Part shown: positions 29,686-38,462 of the stretch, piece after piece
Layout of the letters: the number at the start of each line of letters is the position of its first letter
Numbering within the stretch: position 1 is the stretch's first letter
Assembly (NCBI RefSeq): GCF_023156285.1
Contig: NZ_JAKZAJ010000006.1
Coordinates: forward strand, 208,136-272,135
Source: Marinobacter koreensis
Lineage (GTDB): Bacteria > Pseudomonadota > Gammaproteobacteria > Pseudomonadales > Oleiphilaceae
Reading direction: 5' to 3'
Length of the DNA: 64,000 nucleotides
Notes under the pieces: generated by a model
Database searches by the model: none
Told to the model about the DNA's origin: nothing
Seen by the model: only the letters and a program-made list of their open reading frames with translations
Translations under genes and position numbers: made by a program

Positions 29686-30558
29686 CGCGATCCCGAGGTG
29701 CAGCGCGCCTACGCCGAGTGCGCCGAGGGCTACGGCTTCAAGATCGATCCCTGCCCGCCGCGCGAGCCGCAGAAGAAGGGCCGGGTCGAGGCCGGGGTGA
29801 AGTACCTCAAGCGCACCTTCTTCCCGCTGCGCGAGTTCCGCAGCCTCGACGAGGCCAATGCCGAGCTGCGCCACTGGGTGCTCGAGACCGCCGGCAACCG
29901 CCTGCACGGCTCGACCCGCCAGCGTCCGCTGGCACTCTTCGAGCAGACCGAGAAGGCGCTGCTCAAGCCACTGCCCGATGTGCCCCCTCAGCTGGCCACC
30001 TGGGCCCAGGTCAAGGTGCACCGTGACGCCCACGTCCAGTACCAGAAGTGCCTCTACTCGGTGCCCTTCCACCTCGTTGGCCAACGCCTGTGGCTCAAGG
30101 CCAGTGCCACCACGGTGCAGCTCTACCGCGACCATCAGCTCGTCGCCACCCATCCGCGCCTGCACCGACCCGGACAGCGCTCGACGGTGGACGATCACAT
30201 GCCGCCCGAGGCGCTCGCCTACAAGTTGCGCGATCCGCAGTGGTGCCTGCACGCCGCCGAGACGATCGGCCCCGCCTGCCGGGCGCTCATCGAGCGGCTG
30301 TTCGCCGACCGGGTGCTGGAGAACCTGCGCGCCGCCCAAGGGCTGCTGGGCCTGAAGAAGAAGTACGGTGCCGCGCGCCTGGAGGCGGCCTGCGCCCGCG
30401 CGCTCGCCTACGACAACCCCAGCTACCGCACCGTCAAGACCATCCTCGAGAAGGGGCTCGATCAGCATCCCGATCCCCAGCAGGCCTTCGATGCGCTGTG
30501 CGAGACCTACACCGGGCGCGGGCGCTTCAGCCGCGACACCCGCACCCTGCTCAACTGA
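29686..30558 (+). pseudogene. istA: istA transposase, C-terminal fragment
   Basis: About 290 residues remain in frame, starting DPEVQRAYAECAEGYGF. This is the end of the DDE/RNase-H-like core, with the final acidic residue likely in KKGRVEAGVKYL, then the Mu-transposase-type C-terminal region (YSVPFHLVGQRLWLKA) and a TLLN end. The N-terminal helix-turn-helix and the first two catalytic aspartates of IS21 transposases are missing, so it cannot transpose. Reading upstream merges with the FRG gene. istB follows 27 bp later. Confidence 0.85.
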
Positions 30559-30585
30559 TCCATCCAACCCACAGGAGAACACCGC

Positions 30586-31370
30586 ATGAACCCCATGCCA
30601 GAGCTGACCCCCTGCTCAAACAACTGCGCCTCTCGGGCATCCTCGACTCGCTCGAGACCCGCAACCGCCAAGCCATCGAGCACAAGCTCGCCTACCCCGA
30701 GTTCCTCGCCCTGCTGATCCAGGACGAGGTGGCGCGGCGCGAGCAGAAAAAACTCGCCACCCGCCTGCGCCGCGCCAACTTCCGCTCCCAGAAGACCCTT
30801 GAGCAGTTCGACTTCGACTTCAACCCCAAGCTCAACCGCGCCCTGATCCAGGAGCTTGCCACCGGGCGCTTCATCGAGGAGCGGGTCGCCGTCCTCATCG
30901 CCGGACCCTGCGGCACCGGCAAGAGCCATCTCGCCCAGGCGCTTGGCCACAGCGCCGCGCGCCAGGGCCATGACGTGCTCTTCACCACCCAGAGCCAGCT
31001 GCTCGGCAACCTGCACGCCGCCCGCGCCACCGACACCTTCGAGCGGCGCTTCCAGGCCATCGCCCGCGTGCCGCTGCTGATCATCGACGACTTCGGCCTC
31101 AAGCCCCTGCGCTCGCCGCAGGACGAAGACCTGCATGACCTGATCGCCGAACGCTACGAGCGCGGCGCCACTATCGTCACCAGCAACCTCGACTTCAGCG
31201 AATGGGGCGATGCCTTCCCCAACCGGTTGCTCGGCGCCGCCACCCTCGATCGGCTCCGCCACGGTGCTTACCGCGTGGTCCTGGACGGGAACAGCTACCG
31301 TGCGGCGCGGCCCCTGCCCAAGGCCCCAAAATCACCGGTTGCAGACAAGGGAAAAATCACGCAATCTTAA
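30586..31370 (+). pseudogene. istB: istB helper ATPase with 5' frameshift
   Basis: The expected start ATG at 30586 has AGGAG 8 nt upstream and encodes MNPMPELTP. After the C-run at 30608-30612 the frame is lost; the remaining IstB sequence (LLKQLRLSGILDSLETRN onward) lies in another frame. One extra C would restore a normal protein of about 261 residues. Downstream parts are intact: Walker A AGPCGTGKSHLAQAL, Walker B LLIIDDFGL, and TIVTSNLDFSEWG. No good in-frame start exists after the shift. Loss of function is likely unless the run is slippery or a sequencing error. Confidence 0.75.
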
Positions 31371-31402
31371 CCCCTGTTCGAGCCCCTTAAGCGGTACGTC
31401 CA

Positions 31403-31440
31403 AGTGGCTCCATTAGCCCGATCATGGGTGGCTCCATTAG
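31403..31440. repeat. Tandem repeat at the IS21 right end
   Basis: AGTGGCTCCATTAG (31403-31416) and GGTGGCTCCATTAG (31427-31440) differ at one position and repeat with a 24-bp period just inside the right tip. IS21-family ends typically carry such repeated transposase-binding sites. Confidence 0.65.
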
Positions 31441-31458
31441 AGCGGTCGGTGACACGCA

Positions 31459-31857
31459 ATGGATTCCGAAAGCATTGTGGTTGAAGGCATCGTGGTGGAC
31501 CAACTGCCTACAGATGTCCAAAGCGGATCGATCAAGGTCGGCGATGCCAACGAGCAGACCATGGTGAACATGGCCAAACTGGGGGCGTTCGATGCACTCC
31601 AGATTGCCACCGAGGCCAACCCCGGCAAGGTGGTCGAACTCCAGCTTAATGAAGAGAACGACTTCCTGATCTGGGAAGTGACCCAGTTGACAGCCGATGG
31701 TGAAGAGATGCAGCTCAAGCTGGACGCTGGTGACGGTCGCCTGCTGGCCGCGGAGTCTGGCGATCGAGACGGTGACGAAGTGGCTAGTGACCGTGAAGAC
31801 CGGGATGAAGGGAAACACGGTAGCTGGAAATTCTGGGAAGACCGACCAAGGCAATAA
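31459..31857 (+). pseudogene. PepSY-domain protein, N-terminus removed by IS21
   Basis: The 132-residue frame begins 5 bp from the IS right end. It has no signal peptide although PepSY proteins of this kind are normally exported. The PepSY core is seen in ALQIATEANPGKVVELQL and FLIWEVTQL (residues about 46-78), and the tail is highly acidic and charged (DRDGDEVASDREDRDEGK). The remaining ATG has no ribosome site of its own. PepSY proteins are often linked to two-component systems or to COG4705-like membrane proteins, and both occur nearby. The fragment is probably non-functional. Confidence 0.65.
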
Positions 31858-31961
31858 AGGAGGTAATTGCGACTGAATGATCTCTAGCAAACAACTGCTG
31901 ACGGTGCCGTCCCGCATGGCATCGCCAGCGGTTTCCTCACACTCCATAAGGAGGAGATCCC

Positions 31962-32888
31962 ATGTTGATCGAAGCCAATCACCTCGCGCTTGAACTGGAT
32001 GGAATTAGCATCCTCAAGGATGTCAGCCTGCACATGCAGAAGGGCGAGATCTATGGACTGCTCGGGCCGAATGGTGCGGGCAAGAGCACCACCATCGCTC
32101 TGCTGCTGGGACTCTATCGAGCAGACAAGGGCAGCCTTACACACTTTTCGGGGCAGGATGCCGAGTTCGTATCGATTCGCCAGCGCATTGGGGTCATGCC
32201 TGAATTTGCCGGATTTTACGAATGGATGAGTGCCAGGGAATATCTCATCTGGTATGCAGGATTCTACGGCGGCTCGCAGAGTCCGCCCGATTCGCTCCTG
32301 AAACGGGTCGGCCTTTCACAGACTGCCAACAAGCCTATCGTACAGTTTTCACGCGGCATGAAGCAGCGCCTAGCGCTGGCGCGGGCACTTGTGCATGGCC
32401 CGGAGTTGCTGATTCTCGATGAGCCCACCAACGGCCTGGACCCACGTGGCCGACGTGAGATTCACGATCTGCTGATCGACCTGGCCAACGAAGATAAGGT
32501 CGGGATCCTCCTGTGCACCCATCTTCTGGACGATGTCGAAAGGTTGTGTACGCGCATCGGCATAATCGACAACGGCAAAACGGTGCTGGAGGACGATCTC
32601 GAGCACCTGTTGCGTGATGCCGGCAAGCCGCGTTACCGCATTCACATGACCAATATTCCGGAAGGCCACCTACTGCCCCCATTGGTTCGTCTGCTGGAAT
32701 GGGACGGCTCTTGGTGGTCTTTTGAAATCGACCTCCCTCACGGCAGGGACATCGGCAAGGTCTGGGAAGACCTCCTGGTTCACGGCTGGTCCTTCGATGA
32801 GATACAGGTCGAGAGCAACTCACTGGAAGCACGCTATCTGGAGCTGACGGGGAGTGATAAGCCAGATCAACAGGAGAAAGCGGCATGA
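31962..32888 (+). CDS. ABC transporter ATP-binding protein
   Basis: This 308-residue ATPase has Walker A LLGPNGAGKSTTIALL near residue 36, signature FSRGMKQRLALARAL and Walker B LLILDEPTNGLDPRG, with a C-terminal extension typical of ABC-2 exporters of the CcmA/NosF group. AGGAGG lies 7 nt upstream. It overlaps the permease gene by 4 bp (ATGA). The cassette runs ATPase, permease, an Ig-like anchored protein, then a COG4705-like protein. The substrate is unknown. The upstream PepSY fragment may once have been part of the same unit. Confidence 0.92.
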   Translation: MLIEANHLALELDGISILKDVSLHMQKGEIYGLLGPNGAGKSTTIALLLGLYRADKGSLTHFSGQDAEFVSIRQRIGVMPEFAGFYEWMSAREYLIWYAGFYGGSQSPPDSLLKRVGLSQTANKPIVQFSRGMKQRLALARALVHGPELLILDEPTNGLDPRGRREIHDLLIDLANEDKVGILLCTHLLDDVERLCTRIGIIDNGKTVLEDDLEHLLRDAGKPRYRIHMTNIPEGHLLPPLVRLLEWDGSWWSFEIDLPHGRDIGKVWEDLLVHGWSFDEIQVESNSLEARYLELTGSDKPDQQEKAA

Positions 32889-33640
32889 ACGCCTCATCAC
32901 TGATCGCAAAGAAGGAACGTAGCGCCCTGCTGCAAAACCAACGCGGGCTGGCCTGGCTGCTGGCCTACGCGGGCATCCTGTCCGCCTTTGCCTTGTTATT
33001 AATCAGCAATCAGGAACTCAGCTTGCTCGACAACGCCCAGGTGGTGTACATGATGGCCGGTACGGTCACTGCCGCTGGGGCGCTGATCGCCGTGATCATG
33101 GGATCCGATGCCTACGCTGGCGAACGCGAGCGCGGCACCTTGGTGCCACTGCTCACTGCACCTATATCCACCAACGAACTGCTGATGGGCAAAGCCATCG
33201 GCCTGGCCGGTGCCTGGGGAATTATGTACCTGCTGGCCCTGCCCTACCTCTGGGCGGTAGGCGCCGGGGGGCAGAACCTGGGACAGGCCATCTTTTACTT
33301 GGGCCTGTTCGGCACACCCGTAGTGCTGGGCTTTGGCTACCTGGCCATGGCCCTGTCCGCCCGCAGTGGCAGTGTCATGTCTTCGCTGTTGACCAGCCTG
33401 ATTGTTTTGTTGTTCTCGGCCAGTCCGCTACTGCTCGGTCCTGGTTTGCGTAACAGTGCCGTTGGCAGGGCGCTGGATGCGATCAATCCATTCTCCGGCG
33501 CTCTCAACACCTATGACGCGGTCATTATCGACAGCGACCCCTTCATGTCGCAACTGGGCCGGCTGGTATTGGTATTGCTCTGGCTGGGGATCATGTTCGG
33601 TGTCGCGCGATTGAGCGCCCGGCGCCCGGCCATCCGCTGA
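32885..33640 (+). CDS. ABC-2 type permease
   Basis: This 251-residue protein has six hydrophobic segments, with the ABC-2 element GERERGTLVPLLTAPIS near residue 79 that contacts the ATPase in NosY/CcmB-like permeases. It is translationally coupled to the ATPase gene. Half-transporters of this kind are usually homodimers that export or flip a substrate. No NosD or NosZ partner is present, so a role in nitrous oxide reductase assembly is not supported. Confidence 0.88.
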   Translation: MNASSLIAKKERSALLQNQRGLAWLLAYAGILSAFALLLISNQELSLLDNAQVVYMMAGTVTAAGALIAVIMGSDAYAGERERGTLVPLLTAPISTNELLMGKAIGLAGAWGIMYLLALPYLWAVGAGGQNLGQAIFYLGLFGTPVVLGFGYLAMALSARSGSVMSSLLTSLIVLLFSASPLLLGPGLRNSAVGRALDAINPFSGALNTYDAVIIDSDPFMSQLGRLVLVLLWLGIMFGVARLSARRPAIR

Positions 33641-33665
33641 GCCATCTACTGACAGGAGAAAGACG

Positions 33666-34196
33666 ATGAAACAGCTCAAATACCTTCTGGCCGGATGCCT
33701 GCTGCTCTCAGCCACCCTGGTCTCTGCGGCTAGCTTGCAGCTACAACTGCAGCCAGACCCGGCGAACCCGGCACACCCTACCATGGGCGACTGGATGCAC
33801 TTCGACAGTGTAATAACCAATAGCGGCCAGCAACCGATCGAGGGCTTGGTGGCCTGGATCAGCCTGGTCGAGGTCACGCCCGGCAAGGAACAACCCATGG
33901 ACCTTGAAGACTGGAGCGCCCACAAGGCGGTAACGGGTACCACGCTTCAACCCGGCGCCACACTGAATACCCAGTGGCCCATGCGCCTGATCCAAAACGG
34001 CGACTACCGGGTAGTGATCAGCACCACTGACCGGAATAACAAAACCGTCTTTACCAGCCCGACACTGCAATTCCATGTGACACAGAAACCGGTTGTTGAA
34101 TCAACCCGGATTCTGCCGGTCGCGTTGGGCATCCCGCTGTTGATTGGCGGGCTGTTCGGTGTGCAGAAATTCCGGCACCAACACAAGGTGAGTTGA
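33666..34196 (+). CDS. Secreted single-pass protein with Ig-like domain
   Basis: This 176-residue protein has a signal peptide (residues 1-21, ending VSAAS), a beta-rich domain with alternating hydrophobic pattern (LQLQLQPDPANPAHPTMGDW, RVVISTTDRNNKTVFTSP) and a C-terminal membrane helix followed by a KFRHQHK basic tail. That gives a periplasmic Ig- or CopC-like domain anchored at its C-terminus. AGGAG precedes the ATG. It sits 25 bp after the permease gene and may be an accessory of the exporter. I do not recognise a named family. Confidence 0.65.
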   Translation: MKQLKYLLAGCLLLSATLVSAASLQLQLQPDPANPAHPTMGDWMHFDSVITNSGQQPIEGLVAWISLVEVTPGKEQPMDLEDWSAHKAVTGTTLQPGATLNTQWPMRLIQNGDYRVVISTTDRNNKTVFTSPTLQFHVTQKPVVESTRILPVALGIPLLIGGLFGVQKFRHQHKVS

Positions 34197-34261
34197 ACCT
34201 TGTATTTGCAAAATGAATTCACGTGCGTTTTCACCAGCATCCAACATGAAGGAATCAGACA

Positions 34262-35062
34262 ATGAACTCAATCACTTCCAATAATTTCAAACAGGCACTG
34301 TTGCGCGTCCCCGAGGTCACGCTCGTTTTCTGGATCATTAAGACACTGTCAACCACTGTCGGCGAGACCGGCGCCGATTTTCTGGCGGTTGGTCTGAACT
34401 GGGGCATGCCGGTCACCGCTGTGCTGATGGTCGGTCTCATGGTTGTGCTGCTCTATCTGCAATTCGGCAAGCTCAAGCGTTACGTCCCGGCCAACTATTG
34501 GACACTGGTGGTGCTGATGAGCGTCATCGGCACCCTGATCACCGATATGCTGGTCGACTTGGCTGGTGTCAGCCTAGGTACCCTGAGTACTGTTTTCACG
34601 GTATTGATGCTTGGTGGGTTCTATCTCTGGTACCGGGAGGAAGGCACCCTGTCCATCCATTCCATCGACACAGGCAAGCGCGAAGCCTGGTACTGGGTTG
34701 TCATCCTGCTCGCCTTTGCCCTCGGTACCGCGGTAGGTGACCTGATTTCCGAGCACTTCGCCTTGGGTTATGACAAGGCCCTGCTTCTGTTTAGCGGGCT
34801 GATTGCTGCAGTTGCCATAGCCCATTACGTATTCAAGCTGAATGCGATCGCTGCGTTCTGGTTCGCTTATGTGCTAACCCGTCCCCTTGGCGCCTCACTG
34901 GGTGACTTCATGATACAGGCACCGGCCGATGGTGGTCTGGGGGTCAATATGATGACAATCAACATCGCCTTTCTTACCGCGATTGTTTCGCTCGTCGGGT
35001 ACGAACTGTTCCGTATCAAGCAGGCCCTGTTGGCCAAGTCCGTTGAGGCAGAAATCGATTAA
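34262..35062 (+). CDS. COG4705-like uncharacterised membrane protein (copy A)
   Basis: This 266-residue protein has eight predicted helices built as four repeats. Each repeat has [FY]W at the helix start, then Gly and Asp at fixed distances: W24/G34/D39, W80/G90/D95, W145/G155/D160 and W200/G210/D215. Loop motifs RYVP and EEGTLSIHSI are conserved in copy B at 39995. Four acidic residues at equivalent helix positions suggest a cation path, but this is inference; the family has no function I can cite. AAGGAA precedes the ATG. It follows the ABC cassette and is cut off from downstream genes by an IS30 element. Confidence 0.75.
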   Translation: MNSITSNNFKQALLRVPEVTLVFWIIKTLSTTVGETGADFLAVGLNWGMPVTAVLMVGLMVVLLYLQFGKLKRYVPANYWTLVVLMSVIGTLITDMLVDLAGVSLGTLSTVFTVLMLGGFYLWYREEGTLSIHSIDTGKREAWYWVVILLAFALGTAVGDLISEHFALGYDKALLLFSGLIAAVAIAHYVFKLNAIAAFWFAYVLTRPLGASLGDFMIQAPADGGLGVNMMTINIAFLTAIVSLVGYELFRIKQALLAKSVEAEID

Positions 35063-35085
35063 TAAAGTTTTAAGTACGGTCGGAA

Positions 35086-36186
35086 GGCGGATTCAACTCC
35101 AAAGTGCACCGTTTGACGCGGATTAAGGCGGACACCGTGGGCCAGCCTGATAAGCTGAGGTTGTCGAGACTTCAGCACAACAGGAGCCCACAATGTCCTA
35201 CCGGCATCTTAGTCGAAGTGAACGGGAAATCATCGCCCTACGTCGAGCGGCAGGTGACAGCCTGAAGCAGATAGCCCAACTGCTTGGCCGCCACTCCACG
35301 ACGATCAGTCGCGAGCTCAGGCGGAACCATTCTGTCGATCTTTATGACCCGGAAAAAGCCGAACAGCGCGCCGCCACCCGGCGCAGCGCCGCACGACACC
35401 GGAAAAGACAAGATCACGCCCCGCTGTGGCAGCAAATCCAACGATGGCTGGCCCGCGACTGGTCACCCGAGATCATTCAGGCCAAGCTGCGCGAACACTA
35501 TCCGCAGGACGAACGCATGCGCGTCAGCCCGGAGACCCTGTATCGCTGGATCTATCGCGATGCACAGACCGGCGGCCACTGGCGTCGCCATCTTTGGCGA
35601 CGGCGTCATCGACGGCGCCCACGCGGCCAGTATCGGCATTTACGCTTCCAACTGCCCGGCCGTGTCAGCATGGCGCATCGACCCGAAACCGCGAACCAAC
35701 GACAACGCGTAGGAGACTGGGAGGGCGATAGCGTCCACGGACGCCAAGGCAAGGGCGGACTGGTGACGCACGTTGATCGCGCCAGCCGCTTTCTGGCCTT
35801 GGGGCGGATCGCTGATCGCACGGCCAACGGCTTCCATCGGGCGACCGTGCAGGCGTTGTCCTGGGTGCCGCGCAGCCTGCGCAAGACGCTGACACTGGAT
35901 AACGGCAGCGAAATGGCCGAGCACCAATCGATTGCCCGGGCGCTGACACTGGATACCTACTTCGCTGATCCGTATGCCCCGTGGCAGCGCGGCACCAACG
36001 AGCAAACCAATGGCTTGCTGCGCCGCTATTTTCCCAAAGGAACCGATTTCGATACAGTGTCCGACGAGGCGCTGGATACGGTCGTGCTGAAGATCAACCA
36101 GCGGCCTCGGAAATGCCTCGGCTATCAGGCGCCATACGATGTCTTTGCTGAAGCCCTACGGGGTGCACTTGCGAGTTGAATCCGCC
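35086..36186 (+). mobile_element. IS30-family insertion sequence with both inverted repeats
   Basis: The ends at 35086-35110 (GGCGGATTCAACTCCAAAGT...) and 36162-36186 are inverted repeats matching at 23 of 25 positions. They enclose one intact transposase gene, whose stop codon lies within the right repeat. The 1,101-bp size is normal for the family. No matching 2-3 bp target duplication is visible (AA on the left, AC on the right), so flanking rearrangement is possible. Confidence 0.85.
35193..36179 (+). CDS. IS30-family transposase
   Basis: This 328-residue transposase has the N-terminal helix-turn-helix LSRSEREIIALRRAAGDSLKQIA and TTISRELRRN, then the DDE core with VGDWEGDSVHG (first Asp), TLDNGSEMAEH (second Asp) and GTNEQTNGLLRRYFPKGTDF (Glu). 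AGGAG lies upstream of the ATG. All catalytic blocks are present and the frame is open, so the element may be active. Confidence 0.93.
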   Translation: MSYRHLSRSEREIIALRRAAGDSLKQIAQLLGRHSTTISRELRRNHSVDLYDPEKAEQRAATRRSAARHRKRQDHAPLWQQIQRWLARDWSPEIIQAKLREHYPQDERMRVSPETLYRWIYRDAQTGGHWRRHLWRRRHRRRPRGQYRHLRFQLPGRVSMAHRPETANQRQRVGDWEGDSVHGRQGKGGLVTHVDRASRFLALGRIADRTANGFHRATVQALSWVPRSLRKTLTLDNGSEMAEHQSIARALTLDTYFADPYAPWQRGTNEQTNGLLRRYFPKGTDFDTVSDEALDTVVLKINQRPRKCLGYQAPYDVFAEALRGALAS

Positions 36187-36193
36187 ACCATTC

Positions 36194-37204
36194 ATGAATC
36201 CGCGTCAAACCCTTATCGCCATTCTCCTGCTTCTGGCAGCCACCATGTCGTGGGGCGGCATGTTCCCCGTGGCCAAACCGGCGCTTGCCATTCTGGACCC
36301 GTACTACATGACCTGGATTCGCTACGGTGCCGCTGCGATCATTTTTCTCGTTCTGCTTATGGTCCGCGAGGGCAAGGGCAGTTTAAGGACAGAAGGTCGG
36401 CTACCGGCCCTGTTCCTTCTGGGCAGTCTGGGGTTTGCCGGTTTCAATCTGCTGGCGTTCAACGGGCTGGCGCACACCCGGCCGGAGCATGGTGCTGTCA
36501 TCATGGCCACCATGCCCATGATCACCGTTTTGTTGACCTGGCTCTTCCAGGGCACCCGACCCGCCGGGTTCACGATGATGATGATTCTGCTGGCCTTTTC
36601 AGGTGTCTTTCTGGTGATTACCGGCGGTGATCCGGTCAGAGCCTTCTCCGGTGGCGAGGCGCACTGGGACCTGCTCTTCCTGGCCGGCGCGGTATGCTGG
36701 GTCACCTACACTATGGGCGGCGCCCGGTTTCCGAGCTGGTCCCCGCTTCGCTACACCGCCATCACCTGCACGCTGGGCGTGATCACCCTTGGTGCCATAT
36801 CCCTCACACTGACGGCAGCGGGTATTATCCGGACGCCCTCGGCAACGACGCTGGTGAATCTCGCCGCGCCCCTGAGCTATCTGATTATCATGGGAGGCGT
36901 GGTCGCCGTGCTGAGCTGGAATACGGGCATCCGTATGCTGGGGGCAGTGAATGGCGTGCTGTTCATCAACTTCGTGCCCATTACGGCCTTCACGATTGGC
37001 GCGCTGAAGGGGCATGCGTTCTCGGCGACGGAAATTATCGGGGCACTTTTCGTGATTACGGCACTGGTTCTGAACAACCTGTTCCTGCGGCGGGTTCAGT
37101 CCGGCGTTCGGCCAGAATCCGCCGGATCAGTGGACGAGACCCCGAACCTGAGCCGGACCACCAATCCCGGGCCGGCATCGCCCAGTGTGAGTTCCGCATC
37201 ATGA
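36194..37204 (+). CDS. EamA/DMT-family transporter
   Basis: This 336-residue protein has ten hydrophobic segments in two EamA halves (ATMSWGGMFPVAKPAL at the start; ALSYLIIMGGVVAVLSWNTG in the second half). DMT exporters of this kind move amino acids or metabolites. The start codon lies only 7 bp after the IS30 right end, and no ribosome site can be seen, so native upstream signals have been replaced. The last 35-40 residues after NNLFLRRV are hydrophilic and lie antisense to the end of the histidine kinase gene, a 109-bp overlap. Expression may depend on read-through from the transposon. Confidence 0.8.
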   Translation: MNPRQTLIAILLLLAATMSWGGMFPVAKPALAILDPYYMTWIRYGAAAIIFLVLLMVREGKGSLRTEGRLPALFLLGSLGFAGFNLLAFNGLAHTRPEHGAVIMATMPMITVLLTWLFQGTRPAGFTMMMILLAFSGVFLVITGGDPVRAFSGGEAHWDLLFLAGAVCWVTYTMGGARFPSWSPLRYTAITCTLGVITLGAISLTLTAAGIIRTPSATTLVNLAAPLSYLIIMGGVVAVLSWNTGIRMLGAVNGVLFINFVPITAFTIGALKGHAFSATEIIGALFVITALVLNNLFLRRVQSGVRPESAGSVDETPNLSRTTNPGPASPSVSSAS

Positions 37205-38460
37205 GCATCGGCAATCGCGGCCACCAGGCTCAGGCCCAGGCCGCTGCCTTCGCTGGTACGGCTCCGCTCCATCCGGTATAGGCGCCGCAGAACCCGTTCC
37301 CGCTCGGATGCAGGAATACCCGGCCCCTCATCGGCCACCACGAGTTCCGGGGACGGACCGGACACAACTCGAAGGGTCAGGGTCCCGCCCGGTGCATGGC
37401 GCAACGCATTTTCAATGAGGTTGGCTATCAGCCGGGCCAGGAGATTGCGGTCCCCCGTCACCATCGCCGGGTCATCCGCTTCGACGGTGATCCGGTGGCC
37501 ACTGTCACACGCGGAGGGTTCGTACATTTCCGCCAGGTCCCGGGTCAGGGCGGCCAGATCCACCGGGGAAAACATCGAGCGGATCTGGCCGCTTTCCATC
37601 TGGGCAATCTGCAGCAGCGTCTGGAAAGTCTTGATGATCTGTGCGGTTTCTTCCCGAGCGGCTCCGACGGTATTCTCTGCCGCCTCATCCAGCGTGCCGT
37701 TATCCAGGCGGTCGAGCAACACGGCAACCCGCTGGATCGGGGTCTTGAGATCGTGGGCGATGTCGGCGGACACCTGGCGGAGGGCTTCGATCGAGGCCTC
37801 CTGTGCCTCAGCCATACGGTTCACAGCGTTGGCAATCTGGCCAAGGTCGTCGCCGGTATCGCCGGACAGCGGCACCCGGGCCGCGTTATGGCCGGAAGTC
37901 AGCTGCTTCAGGGTAGACTCGATTGCCTCGAGCCGGTCACGGGCTTTACGGGCCACAAAGCCGCCGGTCACGGTCGCCAGCAACAGGGCCGGTATCAGAC
38001 TCCAGAGCAATACGAGCGCGAAGGTGTTGCCTAATTCGTCGAGGCCATCCCGGCCAACCAGCAGGGTCAGATCGCCATCGCCCACCCTGCCTTTCCAGGC
38101 AAGATAACTGCCTGCGGCGGCATCGCCCGGTATCGGCAGCCGGTTGCCTTCCACGATGCTATCGGGCCTGACGGTGACCGATGCCGGTAGCGTCCCGACC
38201 GATGGTTTTCCCGGGACATCGTAGCGCAGGAGCATGTCTGCCGGGCTTGTCGACGCCGCGATCTCGGAGACGCGCTCCTCGATCTCGTCCTGCTCGGATA
38301 CGGAGCGAACCGCTTTCACCGTCTGATCCAGATCCGCCGAGATCTCCTCCTCGACGGACGCGCGTGTAAACAGGTAAGCCGCACCAAAGCCGGACAGGGT
38401 GAAGAGCGTGAAGATAACGATCAGCGTACTGGTGAGTTTCAGCGGCGTTGAACGAAGCAT
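37096..38460 (-). CDS. Sensor histidine kinase
   Basis: This 454-residue kinase has a first helix (STLIVIFTLFTLSGFGAAYLF), a periplasmic domain (about residues 35-160), a second helix, a HAMP linker, then HisKA with HDLKTPIQRV. The ATPase domain shows N-box NLIENALRHAPGG, DEGPGIP and GSGLGLSLV. The second ATG (38460) has AGGA 5 nt upstream, while the first ATG at 38466 overlaps the regulator stop. It is co-transcribed with the response regulator. The order regulator then kinase, and PepSY-like genes nearby, resemble QseBC/PmrAB-type systems that sense metals or envelope stress. The signal is unknown. Confidence 0.9.
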   Translation of the reverse strand: MLRSTPLKLTSTLIVIFTLFTLSGFGAAYLFTRASVEEEISADLDQTVKAVRSVSEQDEIEERVSEIAASTSPADMLLRYDVPGKPSVGTLPASVTVRPDSIVEGNRLPIPGDAAAGSYLAWKGRVGDGDLTLLVGRDGLDELGNTFALVLLWSLIPALLLATVTGGFVARKARDRLEAIESTLKQLTSGHNAARVPLSGDTGDDLGQIANAVNRMAEAQEASIEALRQVSADIAHDLKTPIQRVAVLLDRLDNGTLDEAAENTVGAAREETAQIIKTFQTLLQIAQMESGQIRSMFSPVDLAALTRDLAEMYEPSACDSGHRITVEADDPAMVTGDRNLLARLIANLIENALRHAPGGTLTLRVVSGPSPELVVADEGPGIPASERERVLRRLYRMERSRTSEGSGLGLSLVAAIADAHDAELTLGDAGPGLVVRLRFGVSSTDPADSGRTPD

Positions 38461-38462
38461 GG

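Larger units (their letters stand above)
29686..31454 (+). mobile_element. IS21-family remnant
   Basis: The element contains the C-terminal part of istA and a frameshifted istB, and is distinctly GC-richer than its left flank. The left end, including the istA start and left terminal repeat, is absent. The right end is marked by a tandem repeat and the terminal GACA at 31451-31454, after which host sequence resumes inside a PepSY gene. The structure suggests insertion followed by a deletion that fused istA to the FRG gene. Confidence 0.8.

Noticed and set aside
30048..31370. A single 440-residue protein covering the end of istA and all of istB
   Set aside because: The first part is an out-of-frame reading of istA and only becomes IstB sequence after 30608. 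It is better explained by a frameshifted istB.
31962..33640. ABC cassette as nosFY of nitrous oxide reductase assembly
   Set aside because: Sequence layout is similar, but nosD, nosL and nosZ are absent and the following genes are unrelated.
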